Assembly: GCF_001931685.1 (NCBI RefSeq)
Contig: NZ_MOOY01000004.1
Coordinates: 124,001 to 188,000, forward strand
Reading direction: 5' to 3'
Length of the DNA: 64,000 nucleotides
From: Pararhizobium arenae
GTDB taxonomy: Bacteria; Pseudomonadota; Alphaproteobacteria; Rhizobiales; Rhizobiaceae
The translations under genes and the position numbers were made by a program. The first letter of the stretch is position 1. Every line of letters begins with the position of its first letter. Under the pieces are notes generated by a model. That model was not told the DNA's origin, did no database searches, and saw only the letters and a program-made list of their open reading frames with translations. Below are positions 1 through 9,285 of this stretch, piece after piece.

Positions 1-32
1 GACTTGTATTTCTTCGTCATGGAGACGTTCCC

Positions 33-1136
33 ATGCACTTCCGCATTTTCGAAACCTGGAGACTGATGGCGGCCCTGCTGGTCATGGCCTATCACTTCCT
101 TCGCTTCGGGCCGGGCACGTTGCAGCAATATCAGGCGGGAGAGGTGCTTCATCGGCTGCTGCCGCTGATGGATATGTTCTTCATGATTTCCGGGTTCCTG
201 ATCCTTCTGCGCTACGGCGACCTGATCAGCGATTGGAGCAGCTACCGGCAGTTCATCGTCCGGCGGCTGGCGCGGTTTTATCCACTCTATCTCGTGACCT
301 TCCTGTTCTTCGTCGCAGTCGGCGTGTGCCTTCATTTCGGCCTTGTCCAGTCGACCCAGCCGGAGCGTTACGATTATTCGCTGCTCTGGGAAAATCTGTT
401 TCTGGTGCAGGCATGGGGAACAACGGCCAATCTCAGCTTCAACTATGTCGCATGGTCGCTGTCGGCGGAATGGTTCTGCTACCTGCTGCTGCCGGTTTAT
501 GTGCTGATCATCCGGCGAGGCGGAGTTGTCGGACTGACCACGCTTGCCGTTCTCAGCATCGCCGCTCTCGAAATTGCCACCACAACCGGGATCATCCCCT
601 TCGAAAGCTGGCTTCAGGCAGATACGTGGGGCGCCTATCGCGCCTTTGCCGACTTTGCTGTTGGGGGTGTGGTGATGATGCTGGCACGCGATAGCCGGTG
701 GAAATTGCGCTCTCATTTTCCGGCCTGGCTCGTCTTCGCGATTTCCATAGTCGGCATGCTGCTTTTCTGGCCGTCCTATGTAACCGTCCTGCTCCTTGGC
801 CTGTCGATGTTCCTGGCGGCTGTCGCGGAACGGAACAATCCGGCCGGCGCACGATGGCTTTCCGTGCTTTCGCCGATTGGCCGCGTCTCCTTCGGAATCT
901 ACCTGATCCATCCGGTGATGGAGGCGATCCTGCTTGCCGTGATCTGGCGCCGCTTCATCGAGCCGCTCGATATCGTGAGCTTCTACGTGTTTTGGATCGT
1001 GCCGATGGCGGCAACCATTCTGGTCGCGATCGCCTCTGACCGGTACTTCGAAAAGCCCTTCAGCGACTGGTTCAACGGTCTTTTCGGCACGCCGAAGAAG
1101 GCCGGCACCGTGCAAGCCCGCAACGCACCCGCCTGA
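33..1136 (+). CDS. Acyltransferase 3 family membrane protein (OafA/YrhL type)
   Basis: This 367-residue integral membrane protein belongs to the acyltransferase 3 family, which transfers acetyl or other acyl groups from the cytoplasm to surface glycans. It has the family hallmarks: an N-terminal segment with R-x10-H spacing (RLMAALLVMAYH, about residues 10-21), about ten hydrophobic segments, a VAWSLSAEWFCY motif near residue 145, and a late FGIYLIHPV segment near residue 287. The length is typical for the catalytic domain without an SGNH extension. A GGAG sequence precedes the ATG. The acceptor could be O-antigen, exopolysaccharide or a nodulation-type glycan; nothing in the neighbourhood decides this. 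Confidence 0.88.
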   Translation: MHFRIFETWRLMAALLVMAYHFLRFGPGTLQQYQAGEVLHRLLPLMDMFFMISGFLILLRYGDLISDWSSYRQFIVRRLARFYPLYLVTFLFFVAVGVCLHFGLVQSTQPERYDYSLLWENLFLVQAWGTTANLSFNYVAWSLSAEWFCYLLLPVYVLIIRRGGVVGLTTLAVLSIAALEIATTTGIIPFESWLQADTWGAYRAFADFAVGGVVMMLARDSRWKLRSHFPAWLVFAISIVGMLLFWPSYVTVLLLGLSMFLAAVAERNNPAGARWLSVLSPIGRVSFGIYLIHPVMEAILLAVIWRRFIEPLDIVSFYVFWIVPMAATILVAIASDRYFEKPFSDWFNGLFGTPKKAGTVQARNAPA

Positions 1137-1284
1137 AGCGTCGATTTTGCGGCAAAAAATGAGGTGTCCGCAGGTTTGGCTATGGTATCGCGCGTGAAGG
1201 TTTACTAAATCCTGTTCCAAGGAAATCAGGCGATTGCCGGACGGCCGGACTCGCTGCGACTATACAACAGGACAAGCCGCACGA

Positions 1285-2412
1285 ATGAAACGTGATCTCT
1301 ACGAAACGCTCGGCGTTGCAAAAACGGCGGATGAGAAGGAGCTGAAGAGCGCCTTCCGAAAACTGGCGATGAAATATCATCCGGACAAGAACCCGGGCGA
1401 TTCAGAAGCCGAAAAGACGTTCAAGGAAATCAATCAGGCCTACGAGACCCTGAAGGATCCTCAAAAACGTGCGGCTTACGATCGCTATGGCCATGCGGCG
1501 TTCGAACATGGCGGCATGGGTGGCGGCGGCGCCGGCATGGGGGCTGGCGGCTTCTCCGATATCTTCGAAGACATTTTCGGCGAGATGATGGGTGGGCGCC
1601 AGCGCCGCTCCTCCGGTGGTCGCGAGCGAGGAGCCGATCTTCGCTACAACATGGAAATCAGCCTCGAAGAAGCGTTCGCCGGCAAGACTGCACAGATCCG
1701 GGTTCCAACCTCCATTACCTGTGACGTTTGCACCGGCACCGGCGCAAAGCCCGGGACCAGTCCCAAGACTTGCGCCACCTGTCAGGGCGCTGGCCGTGTT
1801 CGCGCCGCTCAGGGCTTCTTCTCGGTCGAGCGCACCTGCCCGACCTGCCATGGTCGCGGCCAGACGATTACCGATCCCTGCACCAAGTGCCATGGTCAGG
1901 GCCGCACGACCGAAGAGCGCTCGCTTTCAGTCAACATTCCCGCCGGGATCGAAGATGGTACCCGTATCCGCCTGTCGGGCGAGGGTGAAGCAGGCTTGCG
2001 CGGTGGCCCTGCGGGCGATCTCTACATCTTCCTGTCGGTAAAGCCGCATGACTTCTATCAACGCGACGGGGCAGACCTCTACTGTGCCGTGCCGATTTCC
2101 ATGACGACGGCCGCCCTTGGCGGAAAGTTCGATGTCGCTACTCTGGATGGCACGAAGTCGCGTGTTTCCGTGCCCGAGGGCACGCAGGCCGGTAAGCAGT
2201 TCCGCCTCAAGGGCAAGGGCATGCCGGTGCTGCGATCGACCCAGATCGGCGACCTCTATATTCAGATCCAGATCGAGACGCCGCAGAAGCTCACCAAGCG
2301 CCAGCGCGAACTGCTGAAGGAGTTTGAGGAGATTTCTTCGAAGGAAAACAATCCGGAGTCCTCGGGTTTCTTCTCGCGTATGAAGGATTTTTTCGACACG
2401 CTCAGTGATTGA
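1285..2412 (+). CDS. dnaJ: Chaperone protein DnaJ
   Basis: This is a full-length 375-residue type I Hsp40 co-chaperone that stimulates the ATPase of DnaK and delivers unfolded substrates to it. The J domain carries HPD at residues 32-34. A Gly/Phe-rich linker follows (about 75-100), then four CxxCxGxG zinc-binding repeats beginning near residue 145 ([32 protein letters not shown]), then the C-terminal substrate-binding domain. The ATG at 1285 is chosen because [10 protein letters not shown] is the conserved N-terminus; an upstream in-frame ATG at 1234 would add 17 unrelated residues. dnaK is not adjacent in this window. A strong terminator follows. Confidence 0.97.
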   Translation: MKRDLYETLGVAKTADEKELKSAFRKLAMKYHPDKNPGDSEAEKTFKEINQAYETLKDPQKRAAYDRYGHAAFEHGGMGGGGAGMGAGGFSDIFEDIFGEMMGGRQRRSSGGRERGADLRYNMEISLEEAFAGKTAQIRVPTSITCDVCTGTGAKPGTSPKTCATCQGAGRVRAAQGFFSVERTCPTCHGRGQTITDPCTKCHGQGRTTEERSLSVNIPAGIEDGTRIRLSGEGEAGLRGGPAGDLYIFLSVKPHDFYQRDGADLYCAVPISMTTAALGGKFDVATLDGTKSRVSVPEGTQAGKQFRLKGKGMPVLRSTQIGDLYIQIQIETPQKLTKRQRELLKEFEEISSKENNPESSGFFSRMKDFFDTLSD

Positions 2413-2440
2413 GCGAACGTCGTTCTTTATTGATGTGCGT

Positions 2441-2473
2441 CAAAGGCCGGATCGTTCCCGGCCTTTGTTTTTA
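2441..2473 (+). terminator. Rho-independent terminator after dnaJ
   Basis: A perfect 10-bp inverted repeat (CAAAGGCCGG / CCGGCCTTTG) with a 7-base loop is followed by a T-rich run. It lies 29 bp after the dnaJ stop codon. Confidence 0.9.
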
Positions 2474-2543
2474 TTTGCCCTTTACGCAGAGGTATATTGG
2501 CCTAGTTCCTTTCTCATCGCATACTGCAACGCAGGGAGGATAA

Positions 2544-3272
2544 ATGGCATACATGCTCTACTACTGGGATGGCATTCCCGGCCGCGGGGAGTTCGTTCGC
2601 CTGGCACTCGAATATGCCGAGGCTGAGTATGTCGACGTTGCGCGCGAAAGTGGTGGAACGGAACGCCTGATGGCCATGCTGAAGGGGGAGCACGCCGTCA
2701 TGGTTCCCTTTGCTCCGCCATTTCTCAAGGATGGAGACGTTCTCGTCTCCCATGTCGCCAATATCCTGTTGTATCTGGGTGACCGTCTGGAACTTGCGCC
2801 GGCTGACGATGCCGGCAGGTTTCATGCCAACGGACTGCAACTGACGATCACCGATATCGTGGCCGAAGTTCACGATTGCCATCATCCCATCGGCACGTCG
2901 CTGTATTACGAAGAGCAGAAGGATGAAGCGAAACGTCGTTCGGAAAACTTCCTGATTGACCGGCTTCCCAAGTTTCTCGGCTATTTCGAAAAGGTCCTGG
3001 CCCATAATGCACAGTCCGGAACCTTCGCCGTCGGTTCTCGCCTGACCTATGTGGACCTCTCCCTTTTCCATCTGGTCGATGGACTTCGATATGCGTTCCC
3101 GCAGGCGATGGAAGGTGACCATGCGCGCTATCAGCGCCTCTTGGCCCTGCATGATCACATACGCGAACTGCCAGCGATTGCGTCCTATCTCGCTTCCGAA
3201 AGGCGGCTAGACTTCAACCAGTCCGGCATCTTCCGCCACTATCCCGAGCTTGACGCCCTGAACGGTCCGTAG
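2544..3272 (+). CDS. Glutathione S-transferase family protein
   Basis: This 242-residue soluble protein has the two-domain GST layout: a thioredoxin-like N-terminal domain (about 1-80, with the YYWDGIPGRGEFVRLAL start seen in sigma-like GSTs and a DVLVSHVANILLYLG segment that matches the glutathione-binding SxxI region) and an all-helical C-terminal domain (YVDLSLFHLVDGLRYAFP). Members conjugate or reduce electrophiles with glutathione. An AGGGAGG Shine-Dalgarno sequence precedes the ATG. It sits alone between the dnaJ terminator and recF, so its substrate is not indicated. Confidence 0.9.
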   Translation: MAYMLYYWDGIPGRGEFVRLALEYAEAEYVDVARESGGTERLMAMLKGEHAVMVPFAPPFLKDGDVLVSHVANILLYLGDRLELAPADDAGRFHANGLQLTITDIVAEVHDCHHPIGTSLYYEEQKDEAKRRSENFLIDRLPKFLGYFEKVLAHNAQSGTFAVGSRLTYVDLSLFHLVDGLRYAFPQAMEGDHARYQRLLALHDHIRELPAIASYLASERRLDFNQSGIFRHYPELDALNGP

Positions 3273-3365
3273 TGGCGGCTTCCCTATTCGAATTCCACGG
3301 CCTTGTGCCTTGCCAAGACCCTCAAGGCGGCATAGCTCTGCGGCAGAAGTGCAACCGGACAGAAC

Positions 3366-4490
3366 ATGCCGCACAAGGTTTTTCTCACACGCCTGAAGCT
3401 CGTCGATTTCCGCAACTATGCGGGTCTTTCGCTCGATCTTGATGAGCGGCATGTGGTGCTGACCGGCGAAAACGGTGCCGGCAAGACCAATCTCATGGAA
3501 GCCGTCTCGTTTCTGACCCCCGGTCGGGGTTTGCGTAGGTCTGCTTACGGTGACGTTGCCCGCGTTGGCTCGGACGGCGGATTTTCCGTATTTGCCGCGC
3601 TGGAGGGCATGGAAGGCGGCGTCGAACTGGGCACCGGCACGGTGGGCGGCGAGGAGGGCCAGTCGCGCAGGCTCCGGCTCAATGGCACGACGGCAAAAAG
3701 CGTTGATGAACTGCTCGATCATCTGCGTGTTCTCTGGTTGACGCCGGCGATGGACGGGCTGTTTAGCGGCGGCTCCGGCGATCGGCGCCGGTTTCTCGAT
3801 CGCCTCGTTCTGTCGCTTGATCCCGAACATGGCCGCCGCGCCACGGATTTCGAGCGCGCAATGCGCAGCCGCAACAAGCTGCTCTCCGAAACCCGGCCCG
3901 ATCCCGTCTGGCTGACGGGTCTTGAACGGCAGATGGCCGAGCTCGGTATCTCCATGGCTCATGCCCGCCATGAAATGTTGAGCCTGTTGGCGACATTGGT
4001 CGAGAAAAATTGGGAGGGTGGCGTCTTCCCGGCGGCCGATCTGGCGCTTTCCGGTTTCCTCGACGGGGAGTGGCAACGTCCGGCCGTTGATCTCGAGGAA
4101 GAGTATCTTGATATGCTGCAAGCTGGCCGCTACCGCGACGCCGCCGTCGGTCGCACGCTGGATGGCCCCCATCGCGTCGATCTTATCATCCGCCACCGGG
4201 CCAAGGACATGGAGGCGGCGCGGTGCTCGACAGGCGAGCAGAAGGCGCTTCTCGTCGGTTTGGTGCTCGCCCACGCGCGGCTTGTCTCAAACCTGACCGG
4301 ACATGCACCGGTGCTGTTGCTGGATGAAATTGCTGCCCATCTCGACGAAGGGCGTCGTGCGGCGCTTTTCGATCTGGTTGATGGTCTCGGCGGGCAGGCC
4401 TTTATGACCGGGACGGATCGCTCGATGTTTTCCGCCCTGGGCGATCGCGCCCGCCATCTGACGGTTGCCAATGGCAACGTTTCCGGGTGA
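3366..4490 (+). CDS. recF: DNA replication and repair protein RecF
   Basis: This is a 374-residue SMC-like ATPase that helps load RecA at single-strand gaps in the RecFOR pathway. The Walker A motif GENGAGKT is at residues 34-41, the ABC-type signature is STGEQKALLVG, and Walker B is LLLDEIAAHLD near residue 320. Length and N-terminus (LTRLKLVDFRNY) match the family. It is not beside dnaA or dnaN as in enterobacteria. The adenylyltransferase gene starts 9 bp after its stop, so the two may be cotranscribed. Confidence 0.96.
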   Translation: MPHKVFLTRLKLVDFRNYAGLSLDLDERHVVLTGENGAGKTNLMEAVSFLTPGRGLRRSAYGDVARVGSDGGFSVFAALEGMEGGVELGTGTVGGEEGQSRRLRLNGTTAKSVDELLDHLRVLWLTPAMDGLFSGGSGDRRRFLDRLVLSLDPEHGRRATDFERAMRSRNKLLSETRPDPVWLTGLERQMAELGISMAHARHEMLSLLATLVEKNWEGGVFPAADLALSGFLDGEWQRPAVDLEEEYLDMLQAGRYRDAAVGRTLDGPHRVDLIIRHRAKDMEAARCSTGEQKALLVGLVLAHARLVSNLTGHAPVLLLDEIAAHLDEGRRAALFDLVDGLGGQAFMTGTDRSMFSALGDRARHLTVANGNVSG

Positions 4491-4499
4491 AGTCGAATC

Positions 4500-5258
4500 A
4501 TGTCATCCGCTTCGCTCACGTCTGAAGAAATTGAACGCTACGCGCGCCATATCGTTTTGCCGGAAATAGGCGGAGCAGGGCAGCAGAAGCTGAAGGCTGC
4601 GCGCGTCCTCGTCATCGGCGCAGGCGGGTTGGGCGCCCCGGTGCTGCTTTATCTTGCAGCGGCCGGTGTGGGTACGCTCGGCGTCGTCGACGATGACCAT
4701 GTGTCACTGTCCAACCTGCAGCGCCAGATCATTCATGGCACGAACGATATCGGGCACCCCAAGGTCGAGAGTGCGCAGGCAGCCATCGCTGAGATCAACC
4801 CTCATGTGAGATTTCTCCCCCATGCCGTGCGCCTCGATGCCGGCAACGTGGAGAGCCTTCTTTCGGGCTACGATATCGCGGTCGATGGCTCTGACAGTTT
4901 TGAAACCCGCTACCTGGTCGCCGATATGGCCGAGCAGCTGCACGTGACGCTGGTTACCGGTGCAGTTGGACGTTTCGATGGTTCGCTGACCGTCCTTCAG
5001 CCTTGGATGACGGGCCAAGATGGCCGCCTCAATCCCCGTTACCGCGATCTTTTTCCTGAGCCGCCGGCAGCTGGCGTTGTTCCATCCTGCGCGGAAGCCG
5101 GAATTATTGGCGCTTTGACCGGCGTCGTAGGAACATTGCAGGCTATGGAAGCCATCAAGCTGATCACCGGCGCTGGACAACCGCTCGTTGGCAGATTGCT
5201 GCTCTACGACGCCCTTGCCGCTCGATTTGAAACGATCCGCTATCGGCGGAAGGGATAA
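4500..5258 (+). CDS. moeB: MoeB/ThiF/HesA-family molybdopterin-synthase adenylyltransferase
   Basis: This 252-residue E1-like enzyme is predicted to adenylate the C-terminal glycine of a small sulfur carrier such as MoaD or ThiS. Visible are the nucleotide-binding VLVIGAGGLGAPVLLYLAAAG segment (about 35-55), the DDDHVSLSNLQRQ motif with the catalytic Arg, and VDGSDSFETRYLV. The C-terminal zinc-binding CxxC pairs of E. coli MoeB are not evident; only one Cys (PSCAEAG) is seen. There is no rhodanese domain. Whether it serves MoaD, ThiS or both cannot be decided from context. Confidence 0.88.
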   Translation: MSSASLTSEEIERYARHIVLPEIGGAGQQKLKAARVLVIGAGGLGAPVLLYLAAAGVGTLGVVDDDHVSLSNLQRQIIHGTNDIGHPKVESAQAAIAEINPHVRFLPHAVRLDAGNVESLLSGYDIAVDGSDSFETRYLVADMAEQLHVTLVTGAVGRFDGSLTVLQPWMTGQDGRLNPRYRDLFPEPPAAGVVPSCAEAGIIGALTGVVGTLQAMEAIKLITGAGQPLVGRLLLYDALAARFETIRYRRKG

Positions 5259-5263
5259 GCGGC

Positions 5264-5731
5264 GTGAAAGTTCAGCGTATCGACAGTCGCTTTTCCGATT
5301 ACGATCAGCTTCTTGCGCTAATTCTTCGCGCCTTTGCCTTCATGGATGGACGCATCGATCCGCCGTCTTCGGCGCATCTTCTGACACCGGCATCCCTGCG
5401 TGAAAAAGCAAAGATTGAAATTGCCTATGTCGCCAGCGAGGACGCGATCCTTGTCGGGTGTGTCTTTCTGAACCCGGAACCAGATTGCCTCTATATCGGC
5501 AAGCTTGCGGTCGCGCCTGAGGCGCAGGGCCAAGGGATAGGCCGTTGCCTGCTCGACGCGGCCATCCAGACCGCAAAAGAGTTGGGTTTGTCGCAACTGC
5601 GGCTTCAGACACGCATCGAACTCTTGGAAAATCATGCTGTCTTTGGTCGCTGGGGGTTTCGCAAGACGGCCGAAATGGCGCATTCAGGCTTTATGCGCAG
5701 CACATTCATCGAGATGCGGATGACGCTCTGA
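5264..5731 (+). CDS. GNAT family N-acetyltransferase
   Basis: This 155-residue protein has a single GNAT fold. The acetyl-CoA pyrophosphate-binding loop is seen as KLAVAPEAQGQGIGRCLLDAA (Q/RxxGxG/A, about residues 83-103), followed by ENHAVFGRWGFRKTAE typical of the last strand. The substrate is unknown. It starts 5 bp after the adenylyltransferase stop and is probably the last gene of that transcription unit, since the next gene is convergent. Confidence 0.9.
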   Translation: MKVQRIDSRFSDYDQLLALILRAFAFMDGRIDPPSSAHLLTPASLREKAKIEIAYVASEDAILVGCVFLNPEPDCLYIGKLAVAPEAQGQGIGRCLLDAAIQTAKELGLSQLRLQTRIELLENHAVFGRWGFRKTAEMAHSGFMRSTFIEMRMTL

Positions 5732-5740
5732 AGGCGTGGG

Positions 5741-6745
5741 TCAAACCCTGTTGGGAAGCACGCGATCCGGCGGCCGATGGCCGTCGAAGAAGGTGCGGAT
5801 ATTGATCACCACCTTCTCGCCCATGTCGATACGGCCTTCCAGCGTTGCCGAACTCATGTGGGGCAGCAGCACGACCCTGCCTTCCGCCGCCAGCTTGAGC
5901 AGCTTTGGATTGACGGCCGGCTCGTTTTCGAAGACATCGAGCCCCGCGCCGGCGATCTTGCCCTCCCGCAGTGATTTGATGAGCGCCGTTTCATCGACAA
6001 TGCTGCCACGGGCGGTGTTGACGAGGTAGCTTGTCGGCTGCATCAGCGCGATCCGTCGCGCGGACAGTAGATGGTACGTGGCCGGCGTAGAGGGGCAGTT
6101 GACGGAGACGATATCGACGCGGGCCAGCATCTGGTCGAGACTGTCCCAGTAGGTCGCTTCCAGCCTTTCCTCGGTTTCCTGGCTCACGCGCTTGCGGTTA
6201 TGATAGTGGATCGAAACCCCGAAAGCTTTGGCGCGGCGGGCAACGGCGGTGCCGATGCGGCCCATGCCGACGATGCCGATGCGCTTTCCCGCAAGCCGGC
6301 GGCCCAGCATCCAGGTCGGCGACCAACCGGCCCATTCGCCCTTTTTGTCGGTCAGGACATTGGCACCTTCGATCAGGCGTCGTGGCACGGCGAGGATGAG
6401 CGCCATGGTCATGTCGGCCGTGTCTTCCGTCAGGACATTCGGAGTGTTGGTAACCGTAATGCCGCGGCGAGCGGCAGCATCGACATCGATGTTGTCCACC
6501 CCGTTGGAGAAGCTTGCGATCAGTTTCAGCTGCGACCCGGCCTGCTCGATCAGTGCCGCGTCGATCCGGTCCGTCACGGTCGGCACCAGCACGTCGGCGC
6601 GCTTGACCGCAGCCACCAGCTCCGGCTGGCTGCGCGGCGTGTCGTCGATGTTCAGCTCCGCATCGAACAGCTCGCGCATGCGCGTTTCCACGACATCCGG
6701 CAATTTTCGGGTGATGTAGACCCTGGGTTTTTTCTTAGCGGTCAT
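5741..6745 (-). CDS. D-2-hydroxyacid dehydrogenase (glyoxylate/D-glycerate reductase type)
   Basis: This 334-residue NAD(P)-dependent enzyme interconverts 2-oxo acids and D-2-hydroxy acids such as glyoxylate/glycolate or hydroxypyruvate/D-glycerate. It shows the Rossmann motif GKRIGIVGMGRIGTAVARRA (about 155-175), substrate-binding VNTARGSIVDETAL, the catalytic Glu in DVFENEP and the catalytic His in LLPHMSSAT. The start MTAKKKPRVYITRKLP at 6745 is chosen because it leads directly into the first strand; the upstream in-frame ATG would add 32 unconserved residues. A second, more distant family member lies at 25038-25997. Confidence 0.93.
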   Translation of the reverse strand: MTAKKKPRVYITRKLPDVVETRMRELFDAELNIDDTPRSQPELVAAVKRADVLVPTVTDRIDAALIEQAGSQLKLIASFSNGVDNIDVDAAARRGITVTNTPNVLTEDTADMTMALILAVPRRLIEGANVLTDKKGEWAGWSPTWMLGRRLAGKRIGIVGMGRIGTAVARRAKAFGVSIHYHNRKRVSQETEERLEATYWDSLDQMLARVDIVSVNCPSTPATYHLLSARRIALMQPTSYLVNTARGSIVDETALIKSLREGKIAGAGLDVFENEPAVNPKLLKLAAEGRVVLLPHMSSATLEGRIDMGEKVVINIRTFFDGHRPPDRVLPNRV

Positions 6746-6942
6746 CTGCGCCTGTCTTGAGCTTGTTGACGGGTTCTTAACCAAGATGAGTGATCGTTCT
6801 CCCTGCAGTGCATTTTCTACCAGACCCGGTGTGGAAGACAAACGAAACTCTGAATCTTCTCCGGCGAATTGTTTGTGGAAACCCGCCTCGATCTGGTGTC
6901 TGCCTGCAAGCCACTGATTTCTTTGTAAAAGCGGATTTCGTC

Positions 6943-7479
6943 ATGCGTAGGGTTCTGTCCAGCTTCGTCGTTGCTGCGGTTGTTGCCGCAGGTGTCGCAG
7001 GTGCTGCCATGCCGGCCTTTGCCCAAGCTGCAAAGGGGCCGAGCGGCTTGCCCTTGCCGCGCTTCGTCAGCCTGAAATCCAAGAGCGTCAACCTGCGGGT
7101 CGGTCCGAGCACGGATTATGCGATCGCGTGGCGTTATATGCGCTCTGGCGTTCCGGTCGAGATCATCCAGGAATATGACAACTGGCGTCGCGTTCGCGAT
7201 GCGGACGGCTCGGAAGGCTGGGTTAACCAGGCGCTTCTGTCCGGCGACCGAACGGCCGTGACTGCGCCGTGGATGCGGGGTAAGGGCGAAGACGTTTTCG
7301 TCAACATGCGCCGCGAGCCGATGTCCAGCGCAGGGATCGTCGCCCGCCTCCAGCCAGGAGTGGTCGTCCACGTCGGCGAATGCAATGGTGACTGGTGCCA
7401 TGCGGATGCACAGGGCACGGAAGGCTGGATCGCCCAGAGCGAGATCTGGGGCGCCTATCCTGGCGAGGCGTTCAAGTAA
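6943..7479 (+). CDS. Exported SH3-domain protein
   Basis: This 178-residue protein has an N-terminal signal peptide (MRRVLSSFVVAAVVAAG..., cleavage near PAFAQA, about residue 27) followed by two bacterial SH3-type repeats. The first is SVNLRVGPSTDYAIAWRYMRSG with DNWRRVRDADGSEGWV; the second is VFVNMRREPMSSAGIVARLQPG with GDWCHADAQGTEGWI. Such domains usually bind cell-wall peptides, so a periplasmic envelope role is inferred. The ATG at 6943 is used because the signal peptide begins there. No catalytic domain is present. Confidence 0.88.
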   Translation: MRRVLSSFVVAAVVAAGVAGAAMPAFAQAAKGPSGLPLPRFVSLKSKSVNLRVGPSTDYAIAWRYMRSGVPVEIIQEYDNWRRVRDADGSEGWVNQALLSGDRTAVTAPWMRGKGEDVFVNMRREPMSSAGIVARLQPGVVVHVGECNGDWCHADAQGTEGWIAQSEIWGAYPGEAFK

Positions 7480-7491
7480 GTTTCAGAGGGC

Positions 7492-8484
7492 CTACAGCAA
7501 GCCGGCGTTCTTCGCGGCAGCTGAAAGCGAAACCATCGGACGGGGCCCGACCTGCTCGATGACGATGCCGGCCGCAAGGCTGCCGAGCCTGCCGCAATCG
7601 GCAAGCGATCGGCCAGTGGTATAGCCGAAGAGGAAACCGGCGGCATAAAGATCGCCGGCTCCGGTCGTATCGACGACGCTGTGGATGTGGGTGGCCTCCA
7701 CCCGAACACGCTCGTCGCCGCGAACGATGATCGAGCCTTCCTCGCTCATCGTCACCGCCGCCAGCTTGCAATCTCGGGCGATGTTGGCAAGAGCGAGCTC
7801 GAAATCTTCCGTTTCATAGAGCGCCAGCGCTTCGGCGCGATTGGCAAAGACGATATCGACGGTACCGGAACGCATCAGGTCCAGGAACTCCGCCCGGTAG
7901 CGATGAACGCAAAAACTGTCCGAAAGCGTCATCGACACCTCGCGACCGTTTTCGTGGGCAATGCGGGCGCACTCGCGGATCGCATCCTTGGCGCGCGGCG
8001 GATCCCAGAGATAGCCTTCGAAATAGGTGACCTTGGCTTCTGCCACGACGTCCGCTTCCACATCTTCAGGGCCAAGCTCGACGCAGGCACCGAGATAGGT
8101 GTTCATCGAGCGCTCGCCATCGGGCGTCACGAAGATCATTGAGCGGGCCGTCGGAGGGGTTGATGGCAGCGGTTTGGTCTCGAAATGCACGCCCTGCGCA
8201 CGGATGTCATGGGTGAAGATTTCGCCCAGCTGGTCGTTGGAAATCTTGCCGAAATAGGCTGCCTTCCCTCCGAGGCTGGCGACGCCCGCTGCCGTATTGC
8301 CGGCGCTGCCGCCCGATGCCTCCAAGGCCGGCCCCATCCGCGAATACAGCAGTTCTGCCCGCTCCGCGTCGATCAGGTTCATCGCGCTCTTGATGATGCC
8401 GTTGTCTACAAGAAACTCATCCTCGCAACGGGCAATGATATCGACAATGGCATTGCCGACCGTGAGCACGTCGAATTTTGTCAT
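7492..8484 (-). CDS. Adenosine kinase / PfkB-family sugar kinase
   Basis: This 330-residue ribokinase-fold enzyme most likely phosphorylates adenosine to AMP. PfkB signatures are visible: ASGGSAGNTAAGVASLGGKAAYFGK near residue 56 and the C-terminal DTTGAGDLYAAGFLFG, whose GAGD supplies the anion hole and catalytic Asp. The start MTKFDVLTVGNAIVDIIARCEDEFL matches the adenosine-kinase subgroup. Another nucleoside or sugar as substrate cannot be excluded. It is transcribed divergently from the TetR gene. Confidence 0.9.
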   Translation of the reverse strand: MTKFDVLTVGNAIVDIIARCEDEFLVDNGIIKSAMNLIDAERAELLYSRMGPALEASGGSAGNTAAGVASLGGKAAYFGKISNDQLGEIFTHDIRAQGVHFETKPLPSTPPTARSMIFVTPDGERSMNTYLGACVELGPEDVEADVVAEAKVTYFEGYLWDPPRAKDAIRECARIAHENGREVSMTLSDSFCVHRYRAEFLDLMRSGTVDIVFANRAEALALYETEDFELALANIARDCKLAAVTMSEEGSIIVRGDERVRVEATHIHSVVDTTGAGDLYAAGFLFGYTTGRSLADCGRLGSLAAGIVIEQVGPRPMVSLSAAAKNAGLL

Positions 8485-8589
8485 GGGGAACCGCCTGGAA
8501 AATATGCTTCAGCCGGTATCCGGTAATAGCGGTTTTCCGGGCTGAGGGAAGCGGAAATGGCAAAATCATGTCAGAGGCAAAGATTTTTC

Positions 8590-8625
8590 TTGATTTAGGA
8601 AATGATCGTTCCCTATATAGGCGCC
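8590..8625 (+). promoter_or_regulatory. TetR-gene promoter with candidate operator in the spacer
   Basis: A -35 TTGATT (8590-8595) is separated by exactly 17 bp from a -10 CTATAT (8613-8618). The spacer contains the imperfect palindrome GGAAATGATCGTTCC (8598-8612). The predicted transcription start falls at about 8625-8626, on the ATG of the TetR gene. This is inferred from spacing and similarity to sigma-70 consensus elements. Confidence 0.6.
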
Positions 8626-9246
8626 ATGAACACGATCGAGCTAGCTTCAAATCCTCCCAAACGCGGACGTCCGCGCACCTTCGATATGGATGCGGCGCTG
8701 GACCGTGCGATCGTTGCGTTCAGCGAGCGCGGCTATCACGGAACCTCCATTGCGGATCTCTCGGATGCGATGGAGTTGACGACCGGCAGTATCTACAAGG
8801 CGTTTGGCGACAAGCGCGGCGTCTTGCTGGAGGCGTTTGCCCGCTACAGAAAAGTGCGCCGCGGCCTGCTGGTAACGGCAATCGAGCATATGCAGACAGG
8901 GCGGGAAAAAATCCGTGGCGTGCTGGCTTTCTATGCTGAAGCTGCATGCGGTGGTTCCGGTCAGCGTGGCTGCCTTGTGGTCGCGATGGCGACGGAGCTT
9001 GCTGCGACTGATGCGCTTGCTGCCCGCGATGTCGATGAGGCGCACGCTTCGAACGAAGGATTTTTGCGCGAGTTGATCCTTCTCGGGCAGCGGGATGGCT
9101 CGATCGGTCCGGGCATCGACGCCGCCTCAACAGCCCGCGCCATGCTGTGCCTTCAGCAAGGCATGCGCGTCGTGGGCAAAACCTCCTCCCGCAGCCGGGA
9201 AGACATGGGCCGCATCGTCGATGTGGCGATGGGCATGCTCGGCTGA
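8626..9246 (+). CDS. TetR/AcrR family transcriptional regulator
   Basis: This 206-residue repressor has an N-terminal helix-turn-helix (FSERGYHGTSIADLSDAMELTTGSIYKAFGDKRGVLLEAF, about 30-70) and a divergent ligand-binding C-terminal domain. The ATG at 8626 gives MNTIELASNPPKRGRPRTF, a common TetR opening. It lacks a Shine-Dalgarno sequence, and the predicted transcript starts at this codon. The MFS gene follows after 39 bp and is its likely target. The GATC-centred palindrome in its own promoter suggests autorepression. Confidence 0.92.
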   Translation: MNTIELASNPPKRGRPRTFDMDAALDRAIVAFSERGYHGTSIADLSDAMELTTGSIYKAFGDKRGVLLEAFARYRKVRRGLLVTAIEHMQTGREKIRGVLAFYAEAACGGSGQRGCLVVAMATELAATDALAARDVDEAHASNEGFLRELILLGQRDGSIGPGIDAASTARAMLCLQQGMRVVGKTSSRSREDMGRIVDVAMGMLG

Positions 9247-9285
9247 TCATCCATACATTTCAAAATGCCAGACTGGAGATTTTCC

